Shown here one piece after another: positions 8,856 to 17,699 of a DNA stretch of 64,000 nucleotides. The stretch's first letter is position 1; each line of letters opens with the position of its first letter. This DNA comes from Pseudomonas sp. CCI4.2. GTDB lineage: Bacteria > Pseudomonadota > Gammaproteobacteria > Pseudomonadales > Pseudomonadaceae. The position numbers and the translations under genes were made by a program. Location of the stretch: NCBI RefSeq assembly GCF_034350045.1, contig NZ_CP133781.1, positions 813,001-877,000 of the forward strand, written 5' to 3'. The notes under the pieces were generated by a model. It did no database searches and was not told the origin of the DNA. It saw only the letters and a list, made by a program, of their open reading frames with translations.

Positions 8856-9848
8856 TTAAAACCCGAACTTAGGTGGAAATCTCGACAGCGGCGGATGGGT
8901 TTTTGCCCATTCTTTGGCGTAGGCTTTGCCGGCTTCGATTTGTTCGGGAGTCATTTTGGCAGCGACCTCTGGCAGTACCTCCCCTCCGTAGCCTGGCGAT
9001 GACGGCCCTCTTCCGGGGTCAGCTTCTGCCATGAGCAGCGTCAGACCATAGGCTTTTACCAGGTCAAGCGGGTAGCCGACTTCGTCGGGCATGTGCGCGG
9101 TCCACGCAGCGTAGCCGGACATTGCACCAAAGTGTCCGGCTTTAGCCGACCGCTCGATCCAGTAACCATACCCTTGACGGTCTCCGCGCTTATGCAGCAA
9201 ATCAGCGTAACTGTTCATGCCAGGTGGATAGCCGCCTTCTGCCGAGGCCTTGTACCATTTCTCGATTTCTTTTTCCCGGTTGCCGGGGATCAGGAAAGTG
9301 CCAAACCCATCTTTGTATATACCCCCGAGCCTGTATTGAGCTCTTGGGAAACCCAACTCTGCTGCTTGCGTTAGCCAGTCGAATTTACCGGTGAGTAAAA
9401 AAAGCTGATATACCGCCTCGGCATCACCTTGACTAGCACGCTCTGTAGCCAGTGCCCGAGCGGCTTCCGACCACTGTTGAGGTGTTTTTATATCGGGCGG
9501 ACAATTCTCCATAATGTGACAAAGGTCATCTTTTTTACTGGCCAATCGCATCATCGAGTAGATATCGCCTTTTTCGGCGGCAGCTTCGTACAGCGCTTGT
9601 GCCTCGGCGGTGATATATTTTTTTCGGATCCGTATAAGTTCTGCCAAATAATATTGCGACTCTCCATCGCCAGCCCCGGCTGCTATTTCAAGAAAAGGCT
9701 TCGATGTATAGCCATCATCCATATTGTAAAGAAAGACACCCTTAACCCGTGCCTCCTCTTGCTCTGGCGTTAATTCAGCCCATGCACTGTTGCAGACAAT
9801 GAACAGCGTAAAGATCGACTTTATTAAATAAACAAACATTTTATGCAT
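8856..9848 (-). CDS. Exported Sel1-repeat protein, probable immunity protein (copy 1)
   Basis: 330 residues from the ATG at 9848, chosen because GGAGGG sits just upstream; an ATG at 9863 would add five residues without a ribosome site. A signal peptide ends near FIVCNSAWA, so the protein should be periplasmic. The body is helical TPR/Sel1-like repeats: AQALYEAAAEKGDIYSMMRL, WLTQAAELGFPRAQYRLGGI, WYKASAEGGYPPGMNSYADL, WIERSAKAGHFGAMSGYAAW. The last 150 or so residues are identical to those of the next gene while the N-terminal half differs. Sel1-type proteins are known immunity factors for some type VI secretion effectors, and this one lies downstream of a LysM/DUF4123 module. The immunity role is inference. 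Confidence 0.72.
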   Translation of the reverse strand: MHKMFVYLIKSIFTLFIVCNSAWAELTPEQEEARVKGVFLYNMDDGYTSKPFLEIAAGAGDGESQYYLAELIRIRKKYITAEAQALYEAAAEKGDIYSMMRLASKKDDLCHIMENCPPDIKTPQQWSEAARALATERASQGDAEAVYQLFLLTGKFDWLTQAAELGFPRAQYRLGGIYKDGFGTFLIPGNREKEIEKWYKASAEGGYPPGMNSYADLLHKRGDRQGYGYWIERSAKAGHFGAMSGYAAWTAHMPDEVGYPLDLVKAYGLTLLMAEADPGRGPSSPGYGGEVLPEVAAKMTPEQIEAGKAYAKEWAKTHPPLSRFPPKFGF

Positions 9849-9869
9849 GCAGTTGCCCTCCATAGTAAT

Positions 9870-9897
9870 GGACGCTTCATTTTTAAATGAAGCGTCC
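9870..9897. terminator. Perfect inverted repeat between the two Sel1 genes
   Basis: GGACGCTTCATTT and its complement form a stem of about 12 bp around a very short loop, in the gap between the stop of the upstream copy and the start of the downstream one. Transcription from the effector operon must read through it, so it may attenuate expression of copy 1. There is no long T-tract on the minus strand. Confidence 0.5.
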
Positions 9898-9905
9898 AGC
9901 GACTA

Positions 9906-10898
9906 TTAAAACCCGAACTTAGGTGGAAATCTCGACAGCGGCGGATGGGTTTTTGCCCATTCTTTGGCGTAGGCTTTGCCGGCTTCGATTTGTTCGGGAG
10001 TCATTTTGGCAGCGACCTCTGGCAGTACCTCCCCTCCGTAGCCTGGCGATGACGGCCCTCTTCCGGGGTCAGCTTCTGCCATGAGCAGTGTCAGGCCATA
10101 GGCTTTTACCAGATCAAGCGGGTAGCCGACTTCGTCGGGCATGTGCGCGGTCCACGCAGCGTAGCCGGACATTGCACCAAAGTGGCCGGCTTTAGCCGAC
10201 CGCTCGATCCAGTAACCATACCCTTGACGGTCTCCGCGCTTATGCAGCAAATCAGCGTAACTGTTCATGCCGGGTGGATAGCCGCCTTCTGCCGAGGCCT
10301 TGTACCATTTCTCGATTTCTTTTTCTCGGTTGCCGGGGATTAGAAAAGTGCCTACACCTTCTTTGTATAAAGAACCGAGAAACTCCTGCGCTTCAGGGAA
10401 ACCAGCCTCCGCTGCTTTGATTAACCAATCAAGATGAGTGGTCATCAAGAAAAGCTGCTGCATGGCTTCACCATCCCCCTGAGCGGCTCGCTCTTTGGCC
10501 AGTGCGCGAGCGGTTTCCGACCATTGCTGAGGTGTTTTTATATCCGGTGGGCAGTTCTCCATAATGTGGCAAAGGTCGTCTTTTTTATTGGCCATTCGCA
10601 TCATCGAGTAGATATCGCCTTTTTCGGCGGCAGCTTCGTACAGCGCTTGTGCCTTCGGCGTTATGAATTTGTTGTTCCGCCTAAGAATTTCAGCTAAATA
10701 ATACTGCGATTCCGTGTCCCCAGCTCCGGCTGATATTTCAAGGAAAGGGCTCGCCTTTTCACTACTGATCATATTTAAGAAAAATAGACCCTGGCTGCGC
10801 GCGTCTTCTTGCTCTGTTGTTAACTGAGCCCAAGCACAATTACTTAATAGAAGTAATAACCCAGTAATTTTCACTGCAACAATCAATACTTTGGCCAT
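9906..10898 (-). CDS. Exported Sel1-repeat protein, probable immunity protein (copy 2)
   Basis: 330 residues from the ATG at 10898, supported by GGAGTTGGCACC immediately upstream. A longer frame to 10955 lacks a ribosome site and would overlap the effector more deeply. A signal peptide ends at LLLLLSNCAWA. Sel1-like repeats follow as in copy 1, and the C-terminal half is identical to copy 1. The start overlaps the end of the large LysM protein by 16 bases, so the two are probably translationally coupled, as expected of an effector and its immunity gene. The export signal suggests that the toxin acts in the periplasm or on the envelope. A cellular function unrelated to immunity cannot be excluded. 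Confidence 0.75.
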   Translation of the reverse strand: MAKVLIVAVKITGLLLLLSNCAWAQLTTEQEDARSQGLFFLNMISSEKASPFLEISAGAGDTESQYYLAEILRRNNKFITPKAQALYEAAAEKGDIYSMMRMANKKDDLCHIMENCPPDIKTPQQWSETARALAKERAAQGDGEAMQQLFLMTTHLDWLIKAAEAGFPEAQEFLGSLYKEGVGTFLIPGNREKEIEKWYKASAEGGYPPGMNSYADLLHKRGDRQGYGYWIERSAKAGHFGAMSGYAAWTAHMPDEVGYPLDLVKAYGLTLLMAEADPGRGPSSPGYGGEVLPEVAAKMTPEQIEAGKAYAKEWAKTHPPLSRFPPKFGF

Positions 10899-13800
10899 GG
10901 TGCCAACTCCGCTCCTGCCTCTGGCTTCCAGAATTGTGTCGTTGTTGCAAAACAAAATGCAGTATCCATAGTTTCGCCTAGTACCTTTCTTGCGGAAAGG
11001 TACTTTGCTTGCATTCGATTACTTTCGGGCAAGTTTCCAGCATTTACCGACATAAAATCACTCATCCGGTATGCATTCTGGCAATACACCAGATCGGGAT
11101 GAGCAGGTTTGTTAAAAGAGGAAAACCTCAATACTGCTTTGCCAAACCGCTCCTGCGCCGAGGCCAGGCTTTCATAGCCGAGCTTGTTGTGTGCGTTTGC
11201 CGTGGCGTTCTCATAGATGGACGTTAAAATGATTTCGATTGCTTGCTGCTGCAATAAATGGCATTGCCGCGCCGTATACGTCACCGTACTTGTATCACCC
11301 ATGCCTCCCTGTATTTCTACTTCAAATGCTCTTGGCGTTTGAAGTAGCGTATCCAGCAACGACCCCAATCCTTCCGGCGTCAAGCTTGAATACCACCCTC
11401 TTAATTCCTGATTATCTCGTTTATCAAAGATCTCATGAGCCATCGGCCCCGCCCGCCCCCCGGCCTTTATCGCGTCATACATCCGATTAACAATGTTATA
11501 CCCCCTCAAGAACACCCACTGTATGTCCACGCCCAGCGCGCTGAGCAGTTGCAGTTTGCTGAAGTAAGCGAAAGCTTCCGGTTGTACCCAGACCATTTTT
11601 TTATAGTTATTTTCAACCAGTGCCTTATTGAAGATGTCCAGGATCTGGATAATTGCCTTGTAGCCCACGATGAAGTTGAAGGCGCCCTGCACGCCGGGGC
11701 CGGCGATGATGGTGGCGTTCATGCGCAGGATCACGTAGCCGTTTTGCAGGGACAGGGTTAGCCCGGCATTGGTGCCGACACCCAAGGCGGCGGAGGCGTC
11801 AATGCCGAGTGTGGCGAGTTCCAGCCAACCGTCGTTGTCTACGTGCTTTTTGAAGACCGGGTGACGCAGGGTCAGCAAGTCGTCGGGCGGGGTCCAAAGC
11901 AGTGAGCCGTTGATTTTAATCCCGGCTTGCGCGCCGGCGAACAGGTTGAACTGTCCACCAAGCACCTCGTCGTGGCGGATGTGGGGCCTCAGGCCGGATT
12001 CTGCGCGGCTGAGACGGCGTTCCGCATCACGCCCGGTGTCGAGGCCGAGTTCGTCGTTTTCCTGTTTGTTCGGGCCCACGCGCAGGTTGGCGCTGAGCAT
12101 CATTGAAGCGCCGGCGAAGCCCCAGGCTTTGAGGCTGCCGCTCAGGCAAAACGCCCCGATCGAGACAGTGCCGTTCGCGACTTTCTGGCCCTGGTCGTCG
12201 TTCTCGTTTGTGTAACTCAGCGTTAACGGTTTCGCCTCGGCCCGGCTTGGCAGCTCAAACGACGCCACCTCGATTTCGCCCTGCGCCAGGTTGACGTCCA
12301 GCGTCACGTTGGCCGACGCGCCCAGGCCTTTTTTCATGCTGACGCTGGGGGCCAGTACTTGGCTGGCAAGTTGCACGTCGCTCTGGCCCTGGGTCAAGCA
12401 CCGGATCAAGCGCGCTTGCGGGCTGTTGTCGTACAGGCGCAGGGGGCCGAGGGTGCTTTGTTTGAAAAGCATTTGCCGCAGGTCTTTACCCCACGCGTCG
12501 AAGGTGGCGTCGTCGCGCAGGTTTTCGATGTAGATTTTTTCGGTGTTGATGTAACGCTTGAACGTTTCAGGCTGAAAGAAGCCGTTGCGGTCGAACCAGC
12601 CGTCCTGGATGTCAAGGGGCCGAGCGTCGTTCATTCTCAGCCACGAGGTGAACAGGTCCGGGTCGGCAGAGGCAGTGCCCGCCGCCAGCTTTAAGTTAGG
12701 ATCTTTGGCTTGGGCCAGTGTTTTTTTCAGGTCTTCCTTGAGCAGGTCCCGGGTGCGTTGATTGAGGTGTTTGAATACGTCGGTGAGGCTCAAGTGGCGC
12801 AGGCGCGTGCGCTCGGTGGGGACGCTGATTTCTCGCAGCGGGAAGTTTGTGCGCACCAGCCGTTGTTGCGGTTGTGGTGTGAAGCTCTCGGGGTTCCAGA
12901 GCAGGTGGCGTTGGGGGCTGGAGTGTTTGACGAATGCTTGGGCCTGTTTCTTCAGCGCCTGTTCCTGGGCGTCAAGCGCCTGCCACTGCACGGCTTCGGT
13001 GGTGAACAGGCTGCTCGGAGGCTGTTGTTTGGCGACGTCGACCCAATTGTCGAAGGATTTTTCCACGTGTTCATTCAGGGCTGCTTTTTGCCTGAGCAAC
13101 GCGTGGTATTTCTCGTACGCTTCGAACCCTTGCTCAATATTCCCGTGGTCGCCTTGCAGGGCGTATTCGGGCAAGGCCAGGCCGTAAGCGGCGGCCTGGA
13201 GAAGGGTTTTGACCAATTCGGAATAGTGGAATTGGCCTCTGGACTGAAGAAGCCACAGCTCAACGTCCCGTCGCGGCTCGGTGCGGTGGGCATATGCGTA
13301 CTGCAACTCAGCAATGATTTCCGTGTATTCCTGTTGATACTTCTCCAGTTCTGCGGGACTAAAAAGCGCTTTGCCCTGATCGACGAAGATCTGGCGCTGC
13401 TTGAGGTAGCGTTGAATAATATCGCGAGCCCTCGTCGCTTCGGCGCTGTACAGATGACCGCCTTCAAAACTGTAGCCGCGTTCGAGGGCGATTTTATGGC
13501 CACGGGCGTCGAGTACGGCCCGCTCGCGGCGTAACGGCAAGGCGGCCTGTTGCTGTTGGTTGACGTGCTTGAGCTGCTCAACCGTGAGATTCGGTACGTG
13601 CTTGACGTCCTGCAAGCCTTCTTCGCGGACCCCGAAACGCCCGAGGTCTTGCCCTATCTGCTCCAACTCATGGTCGATCTGCAAATACCGCTGGCTGTCC
13701 TGCGCATCCAGAAAGCTACTGGTTTTGGGCTCCAGAAAAGGTTCCAGCAAGTCCGCGCTATTCAACGCACTAACCCGCGAATCCGGATCACTGGTCAGCA

Positions 13801-14212
13801 GTTTCTTTTTCAGGTCATCGGCGGCTTCGACCAGCGTATTTAACGTGTGTTCGCGCAGCAGCCAGAAGCGCTCCTGGCCAACCTCATAAATAATATCCGC
13901 GTAGTGCCCGGGGCTTTTACACGCCTGCTCGCCACAGAAATTGATGCTGCACTGTTCAGGCGCCGCGGCAATGGGGTCCAGGTGCAACACCCCCGGGGCG
14001 TTGGTATCTGCTGCGGGCGGTGGGCTGTCCGCCACAGGCGCCACGGGCACGTCGGTGGCGTCCGGCACGTTCAGCGTCCACCCCGTGCGGAGGTAGTTCG
14101 GGTTGTTGATAAAGGGGTTGAGGCGCCGTAATTCGTTAACGCTGCTGCCAAATCGCTGCGCGAGGCCGCTGAGGGTGTCCCCTTGCTGGACGGTATAAAG
14201 AGGCGTGGTCAT
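10883..14212 (-). CDS. Large LysM-domain protein, putative type VI secretion effector of unknown activity
   Basis: 1109 residues. An N-terminal LysM domain (YTVQQGDTLSGLAQRFGSSV, residues 6-25, continuing to about 50) is followed by a proline-rich linker with cysteines (CSINFCGEQACKSPGHY), a long charged helical region (about 150-600), a glycine- and beta-rich stretch (about 620-850) with hydrophobic segments such as LELATLGIDASAALGVGTNA and MNATIIAGPGVQGAFNF, and a C-terminal part I do not recognise. No nuclease, lipase, amidase or NADase motif is visible. Its start overlaps the DUF4123 gene by four bases and its end overlaps a Sel1 gene, which gives the chaperone-effector-immunity order of T6SS cargo loci. 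No signal peptide. The effector role is inferred from context and the LysM domain. Confidence 0.7.
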   Translation of the reverse strand: MTTPLYTVQQGDTLSGLAQRFGSSVNELRRLNPFINNPNYLRTGWTLNVPDATDVPVAPVADSPPPAADTNAPGVLHLDPIAAAPEQCSINFCGEQACKSPGHYADIIYEVGQERFWLLREHTLNTLVEAADDLKKKLLTSDPDSRVSALNSADLLEPFLEPKTSSFLDAQDSQRYLQIDHELEQIGQDLGRFGVREEGLQDVKHVPNLTVEQLKHVNQQQQAALPLRRERAVLDARGHKIALERGYSFEGGHLYSAEATRARDIIQRYLKQRQIFVDQGKALFSPAELEKYQQEYTEIIAELQYAYAHRTEPRRDVELWLLQSRGQFHYSELVKTLLQAAAYGLALPEYALQGDHGNIEQGFEAYEKYHALLRQKAALNEHVEKSFDNWVDVAKQQPPSSLFTTEAVQWQALDAQEQALKKQAQAFVKHSSPQRHLLWNPESFTPQPQQRLVRTNFPLREISVPTERTRLRHLSLTDVFKHLNQRTRDLLKEDLKKTLAQAKDPNLKLAAGTASADPDLFTSWLRMNDARPLDIQDGWFDRNGFFQPETFKRYINTEKIYIENLRDDATFDAWGKDLRQMLFKQSTLGPLRLYDNSPQARLIRCLTQGQSDVQLASQVLAPSVSMKKGLGASANVTLDVNLAQGEIEVASFELPSRAEAKPLTLSYTNENDDQGQKVANGTVSIGAFCLSGSLKAWGFAGASMMLSANLRVGPNKQENDELGLDTGRDAERRLSRAESGLRPHIRHDEVLGGQFNLFAGAQAGIKINGSLLWTPPDDLLTLRHPVFKKHVDNDGWLELATLGIDASAALGVGTNAGLTLSLQNGYVILRMNATIIAGPGVQGAFNFIVGYKAIIQILDIFNKALVENNYKKMVWVQPEAFAYFSKLQLLSALGVDIQWVFLRGYNIVNRMYDAIKAGGRAGPMAHEIFDKRDNQELRGWYSSLTPEGLGSLLDTLLQTPRAFEVEIQGGMGDTSTVTYTARQCHLLQQQAIEIILTSIYENATANAHNKLGYESLASAQERFGKAVLRFSSFNKPAHPDLVYCQNAYRMSDFMSVNAGNLPESNRMQAKYLSARKVLGETMDTAFCFATTTQFWKPEAGAELAPWPKY

Positions 14213-15030
14213 GGCTGTAACTCCTGAAGCAATTGCTCGACCCGATGGTGTGGTCGTTCGTGCGAGGTGAGGATGGGGAGCAGGTCTTCGCGCTCACGCA
14301 GATCGCCGTGGGTGACCAGCGCAGACAGCCGCAACAGATCACGGTCGGCACCAATGCCGTGCTTCACGAAAAAATCGAGGTTGCTGACAACGCGAGGCAG
14401 CTCGGGGTCTGGCACCTGAGCAAAGTGCTGCGGGTGCTGCCGCAGCCAGTGCAACCAGCGGATATCGGTGTAGGTCGAGTACAGGGTGTCAGGGAAAGCG
14501 AGGGGGTATTGGCAAGGCCCGGTGGCCGGCGTTTCGGCTTTCCAGACATGCCACTGATGGGCGGTGGGATCAACGCCAGGGACCGGGGTGTAGACCTCCT
14601 GCCACGGACCAAACAGGCAGGCATGTTGCCCAACGTTTTCCATGGCCAGCGCGGTCCAGATAACCGGGTCGTGAATGGCCAATACTTTCGGCGGGGTCAT
14701 GCTCAGCAATGTTCGGGCATGCGCCAATGCCTGCAACGGGTCGGTGCAAGTCAGGGCCATGCCAGCCGGGCGTTGATGACACACCTGCGCCAGCCCATCG
14801 ACGCACTGCGCATTGACCACAAACCAGGAAGGCCCTTGGGCCATCTGCGCCTGAAACGGCGTGCCGGACCAGAGGAGGTCAACCTTGAACTGCGCACCTT
14901 TTTGCATCAGTACCGTCCATGCAGCAGGCGCGTGGGCGGCTTCGATAAGGAACGCTATCTTCTGCCCATGTTCCAGGCGAGGACTGTTCAGGGTGGGGCG
15001 GTTAAGAAACCGGGGGATCGCGTCAGGCAT
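14209..15030 (-). CDS. DUF4123 protein, probable effector chaperone/adaptor
   Basis: 273 residues. The pattern AAHAPAAWTVLMQKGAQFKV followed by LLWSGTPFQAQMAQGPSWFV near residues 30-72, then PLQALAHARTLL and the tail WLHWLRQHPQHFAQV, matches the DUF4123 (Tap/TEC) adaptor family. That family loads type VI effectors onto VgrG or PAAR spikes and is encoded just before its cargo. Here it precedes and overlaps the LysM protein (ATGA). The start at 15030 has AAGGACGAA upstream. No vgrG lies next to it; the only PAAR gene in the window is 38 kb away. Confidence 0.75.
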   Translation of the reverse strand: MPDAIPRFLNRPTLNSPRLEHGQKIAFLIEAAHAPAAWTVLMQKGAQFKVDLLWSGTPFQAQMAQGPSWFVVNAQCVDGLAQVCHQRPAGMALTCTDPLQALAHARTLLSMTPPKVLAIHDPVIWTALAMENVGQHACLFGPWQEVYTPVPGVDPTAHQWHVWKAETPATGPCQYPLAFPDTLYSTYTDIRWLHWLRQHPQHFAQVPDPELPRVVSNLDFFVKHGIGADRDLLRLSALVTHGDLREREDLLPILTSHERPHHRVEQLLQELQP

Positions 15031-15340
15031 AAAAACGGTTCGTCCTTATGAAGTGTCAGAAAGGGCGAAACATGCCGTGAATAAAGCGCCACTTCAATGC
15101 GGGGGGACACGAAAGAGACGTTTCCTGTAAGGCTTGAGGATTAGTCTTACAAAGATAAAGAAAAGACAGCTCACCCACAGCGTAGGGGCTGCTCGCTAGG
15201 ATTTCGCAGGCCCGGTTGGCGCGCAACAAACGAGTCAAGCTTGATCCCGACGGGTGCGCAGGCCTAATCTATCGCCACGCAAACGATCACCCCCCGCTCT
15301 AATCGACAAGCCGGCAATGACTGGCCACGAGGCTTTCTCC

Positions 15341-16036
15341 ATGTTTGATGTAGTGTCTTCGAGCACATGGCCCACCGGCTATTTGATTAATCCAAACGCT
15401 GAACCCCTCGATCCGATGTGGCTTCAAGCTTTTAGCAAAATTCCCGCCGCCGCCGTCAGTGACTGCTTGGGCCGCAACGTAGGCGGCCTGGGACTCAAAG
15501 CGTTCCACGGCAATGCGCCGATGCTGGGCAGCGCCTTGACTGTTCGTGTTCGTCCCGGCGACAACTTGATGATCCTCAAAGCCATGCAAATGGCTCGTCC
15601 TGGCGACGTATTGGTCATCGACGGCAGTGCCGACCTGACCCGTGCAGTGTTCGGCGGCATCATGCGCGCCATGGCGCTCAAGGCAGGGATCGTCGGCGTG
15701 GTCATCAACGGCGCCCTGCGTGACCTGGACGAATGGCAAACCGGCGAGCTTCCGGCCTATGCCATCGGCGGCGTGCATCGGGGTCCGAGCACCGACGGCG
15801 GCGGCGAAATCAACGTACCTATTTCCTGCGCAGGCATGCTGGTCATGCCCGGTGATTTGATGATTGGTGACGGCGATGGTGTGGTTGCTGCCGCCCGTGC
15901 CGAGTTGCCTGAGTTGCTGGAGCGCTGCAAAGATTTGCTGGCGCGGGAACAAGCGACCTTGGCGGCCATCGAATCAGGCACGCTGGACCCGGATCGTTTT
16001 GACGCGATCCTGCGCAGCAAGGGTTGCCCGGTTTAA
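15341..16036 (+). CDS. RraA-like / 4-hydroxy-4-methyl-2-oxoglutarate aldolase family protein
   Basis: 231 residues from the ATG at 15341 (MFDVVSSSTW), which has GAGG at 15329-15332; longer in-frame starts exist to 15254. The core VSDCLGRNVGGLGLKAF, GDNLMILKAMQMARPGDVLV, INGALRDLDEW and GVVAAARAELPELLE is the RraA/HMG aldolase fold. GALRDLDEW carries the Arg-Asp pair that binds substrate and metal in the class II aldolases of this family. It could be a pyruvate aldolase or oxaloacetate decarboxylase, or an orphan enzyme of unknown substrate. No aromatic degradation genes surround it. The 311-bp gap before it (15031-15340) shows nothing I can name. Confidence 0.8.
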   Translation: MFDVVSSSTWPTGYLINPNAEPLDPMWLQAFSKIPAAAVSDCLGRNVGGLGLKAFHGNAPMLGSALTVRVRPGDNLMILKAMQMARPGDVLVIDGSADLTRAVFGGIMRAMALKAGIVGVVINGALRDLDEWQTGELPAYAIGGVHRGPSTDGGGEINVPISCAGMLVMPGDLMIGDGDGVVAAARAELPELLERCKDLLAREQATLAAIESGTLDPDRFDAILRSKGCPV

Positions 16037-16043
16037 GCGATCA

Positions 16044-16186
16044 GGCCTTCGCGAATGAACTCATTCCCACAGTAGATTCGCGCAATTGCGGGGGACACTG
16101 TAGGACCGAATTTATTCGGGAAGCGGTCAACGCGGTGTATCTGATACTCCGCGTCGCGGCCTTCGCGAATGAATTCGCTCCCACAG
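16044..16186. repeat. Three REP elements
   Basis: REP units at 16044-16072 and 16158-16186 (GGCCTTCGCGAATGAA...CCCACAG, same orientation) flank an inverted one at 16098-16123 (CTGTAGGACCGAATTTATTC...). They fill most of the gap before the TldD-like gene. Confidence 0.85.
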
Positions 16187-16256
16187 ATCCGCGTAAGCCC
16201 CTGTGAAACCAATTCATCCGCGACGGCATCAGCCCATTTGACGGAGCCATTGTGCA

Positions 16257-17699
16257 ATGTTCGATTTCTCCGCTCAGCTCAAGCAGCGGTTTAGCGCGCT
16301 GCGCAGCCCTGCCGAATTTTTCTCCCTGCGTTACGTCCGACAAACCAGCCAGCACTTATCCGTGCGCAAGAACGTCGCCGAGCCGCCGTACCTGAGTACT
16401 GATGAAGGCGCGATGCTGACCGTGCGGGTCAATGGCGTCGAAGCCTATGCTGCGACCAACGATCTCTCGCAACGCGGGCTGCAAGCAGCGCTTGAACAGG
16501 CCGAGCAACACGCCCGGCGTTTGGCGCCTTATGCCCTGCTCGACCTGCGCGATCAGCCAGTGTCCACCAGTCGCGCCGATTACCTGTCGCCGCACCTGGC
16601 CGATGTTTTTCCATCGCTGGGCGATTGCTACCAACTCCTTTCAACTGAATCGTCAGCGGTGCCCAGCGATAAACGCCTGGTAAGTTGGCAAGCCAGTCTT
16701 GGGCTGGAAAACGTCGAGCAAATCTACTTGAACACCGCCGGTGCCGAGATTCGTCAGGCGCAGCGCTATGTTTATCCGGGTATGAGCGTCACGGCGTATG
16801 ACGGCAGCGCCAGCCAAACCCGAAGCCTGGGCCGCGATAATTTCGGCCAACAAGGCGGCGCGGAGGTCATCAGCAATTGCGGATTGATCGGTGCCGCTGC
16901 GCAGGTCGCCGATCAGGCATTGCAACTGATCATGGCGCCAAACACCCCGTCCGGGCCGCGGGACTTGCTGTTGACACCTGACCAGATGATCCTGCAAATC
17001 CACGAATCCATTGGTCACCCCCTGGAGCTGGACCGGATTCTCGGTGATGAGCGCAATTACGCTGGCACCAGCTTCGTAAAAACCAGTGACTTTGGCAGTC
17101 TGCAATACGGTTCCGAGCTGCTCAATGTGACCTTCGACCCAGACATACCCGAACAGCTGGCGAGTTACAGTCACGACGATGACGGCACCCCCGCCAGCAA
17201 ACAATTCCTGATCCGCGACGGCGTGTTGGTCCGGCCCTTGGGTGGCGCGCTGTCGCAATTTCGATCCGGCATGGAAGGCGTCGCTAACAGTCGCGCATGC
17301 AGCTGGAACCGCCCGCCCATCGACCGCATGGCCAACTTGAACATCGAGCCCGGCGACACGCCCCTCGACCAACTGATCGGCAACATTGAGCACGGCATCA
17401 TGATGTCGACCAATCGCTCATGGTCCATCGATGACGCACGTAACAAGTTCCAGTTCGGTTGCGAGTGGGGCCAATTGATCGAGAACGGCGAACTCAAAGG
17501 CGTGGTGAAGAACCCTAACTACCGGGCGATCTCCGCACATTTCTGGCGCAACCTCGCAGCCGTGGGCGATGCCAGCACCTTCAAGGTCCTGGGCACGCCC
17601 AATTGCGGCAAAGGTGAACCCAATCAAGTAGTGCGCGTCGGTCACGCCTCACCCGCCTGCGTGTTCTCGCAGGTTGATGTATTCGGAGGGGACGCTTGA
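16257..17699 (+). CDS. TldD-family metalloprotease (second, non-canonical set)
   Basis: 480 residues. The metalloprotease motif HESIGH near residue 249, followed by PLELDRILGDERNYAGTSF, is that of TldD, the zinc-bearing subunit of the TldD/TldE protease that cleaves unfolded peptides and matures ribosomal peptides such as microcin B17. The C-terminal ACVFSQVDVFGG is also typical. Its stop overlaps the start of the next gene (TGATG), which encodes a TldE-like partner. Housekeeping tldD and pmbA are usually elsewhere in Pseudomonas chromosomes, so this is likely an additional pair. No obvious precursor peptide gene is adjacent. Confidence 0.87.
   Translation: MFDFSAQLKQRFSALRSPAEFFSLRYVRQTSQHLSVRKNVAEPPYLSTDEGAMLTVRVNGVEAYAATNDLSQRGLQAALEQAEQHARRLAPYALLDLRDQPVSTSRADYLSPHLADVFPSLGDCYQLLSTESSAVPSDKRLVSWQASLGLENVEQIYLNTAGAEIRQAQRYVYPGMSVTAYDGSASQTRSLGRDNFGQQGGAEVISNCGLIGAAAQVADQALQLIMAPNTPSGPRDLLLTPDQMILQIHESIGHPLELDRILGDERNYAGTSFVKTSDFGSLQYGSELLNVTFDPDIPEQLASYSHDDDGTPASKQFLIRDGVLVRPLGGALSQFRSGMEGVANSRACSWNRPPIDRMANLNIEPGDTPLDQLIGNIEHGIMMSTNRSWSIDDARNKFQFGCEWGQLIENGELKGVVKNPNYRAISAHFWRNLAAVGDASTFKVLGTPNCGKGEPNQVVRVGHASPACVFSQVDVFGGDA

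Noticed and set aside
12710..13534. 274-codon plus-strand frame antisense to the LysM gene
   Set aside because: GC-rich shadow frame; the minus-strand frame has the LysM domain, coupled neighbours and a sensible start.
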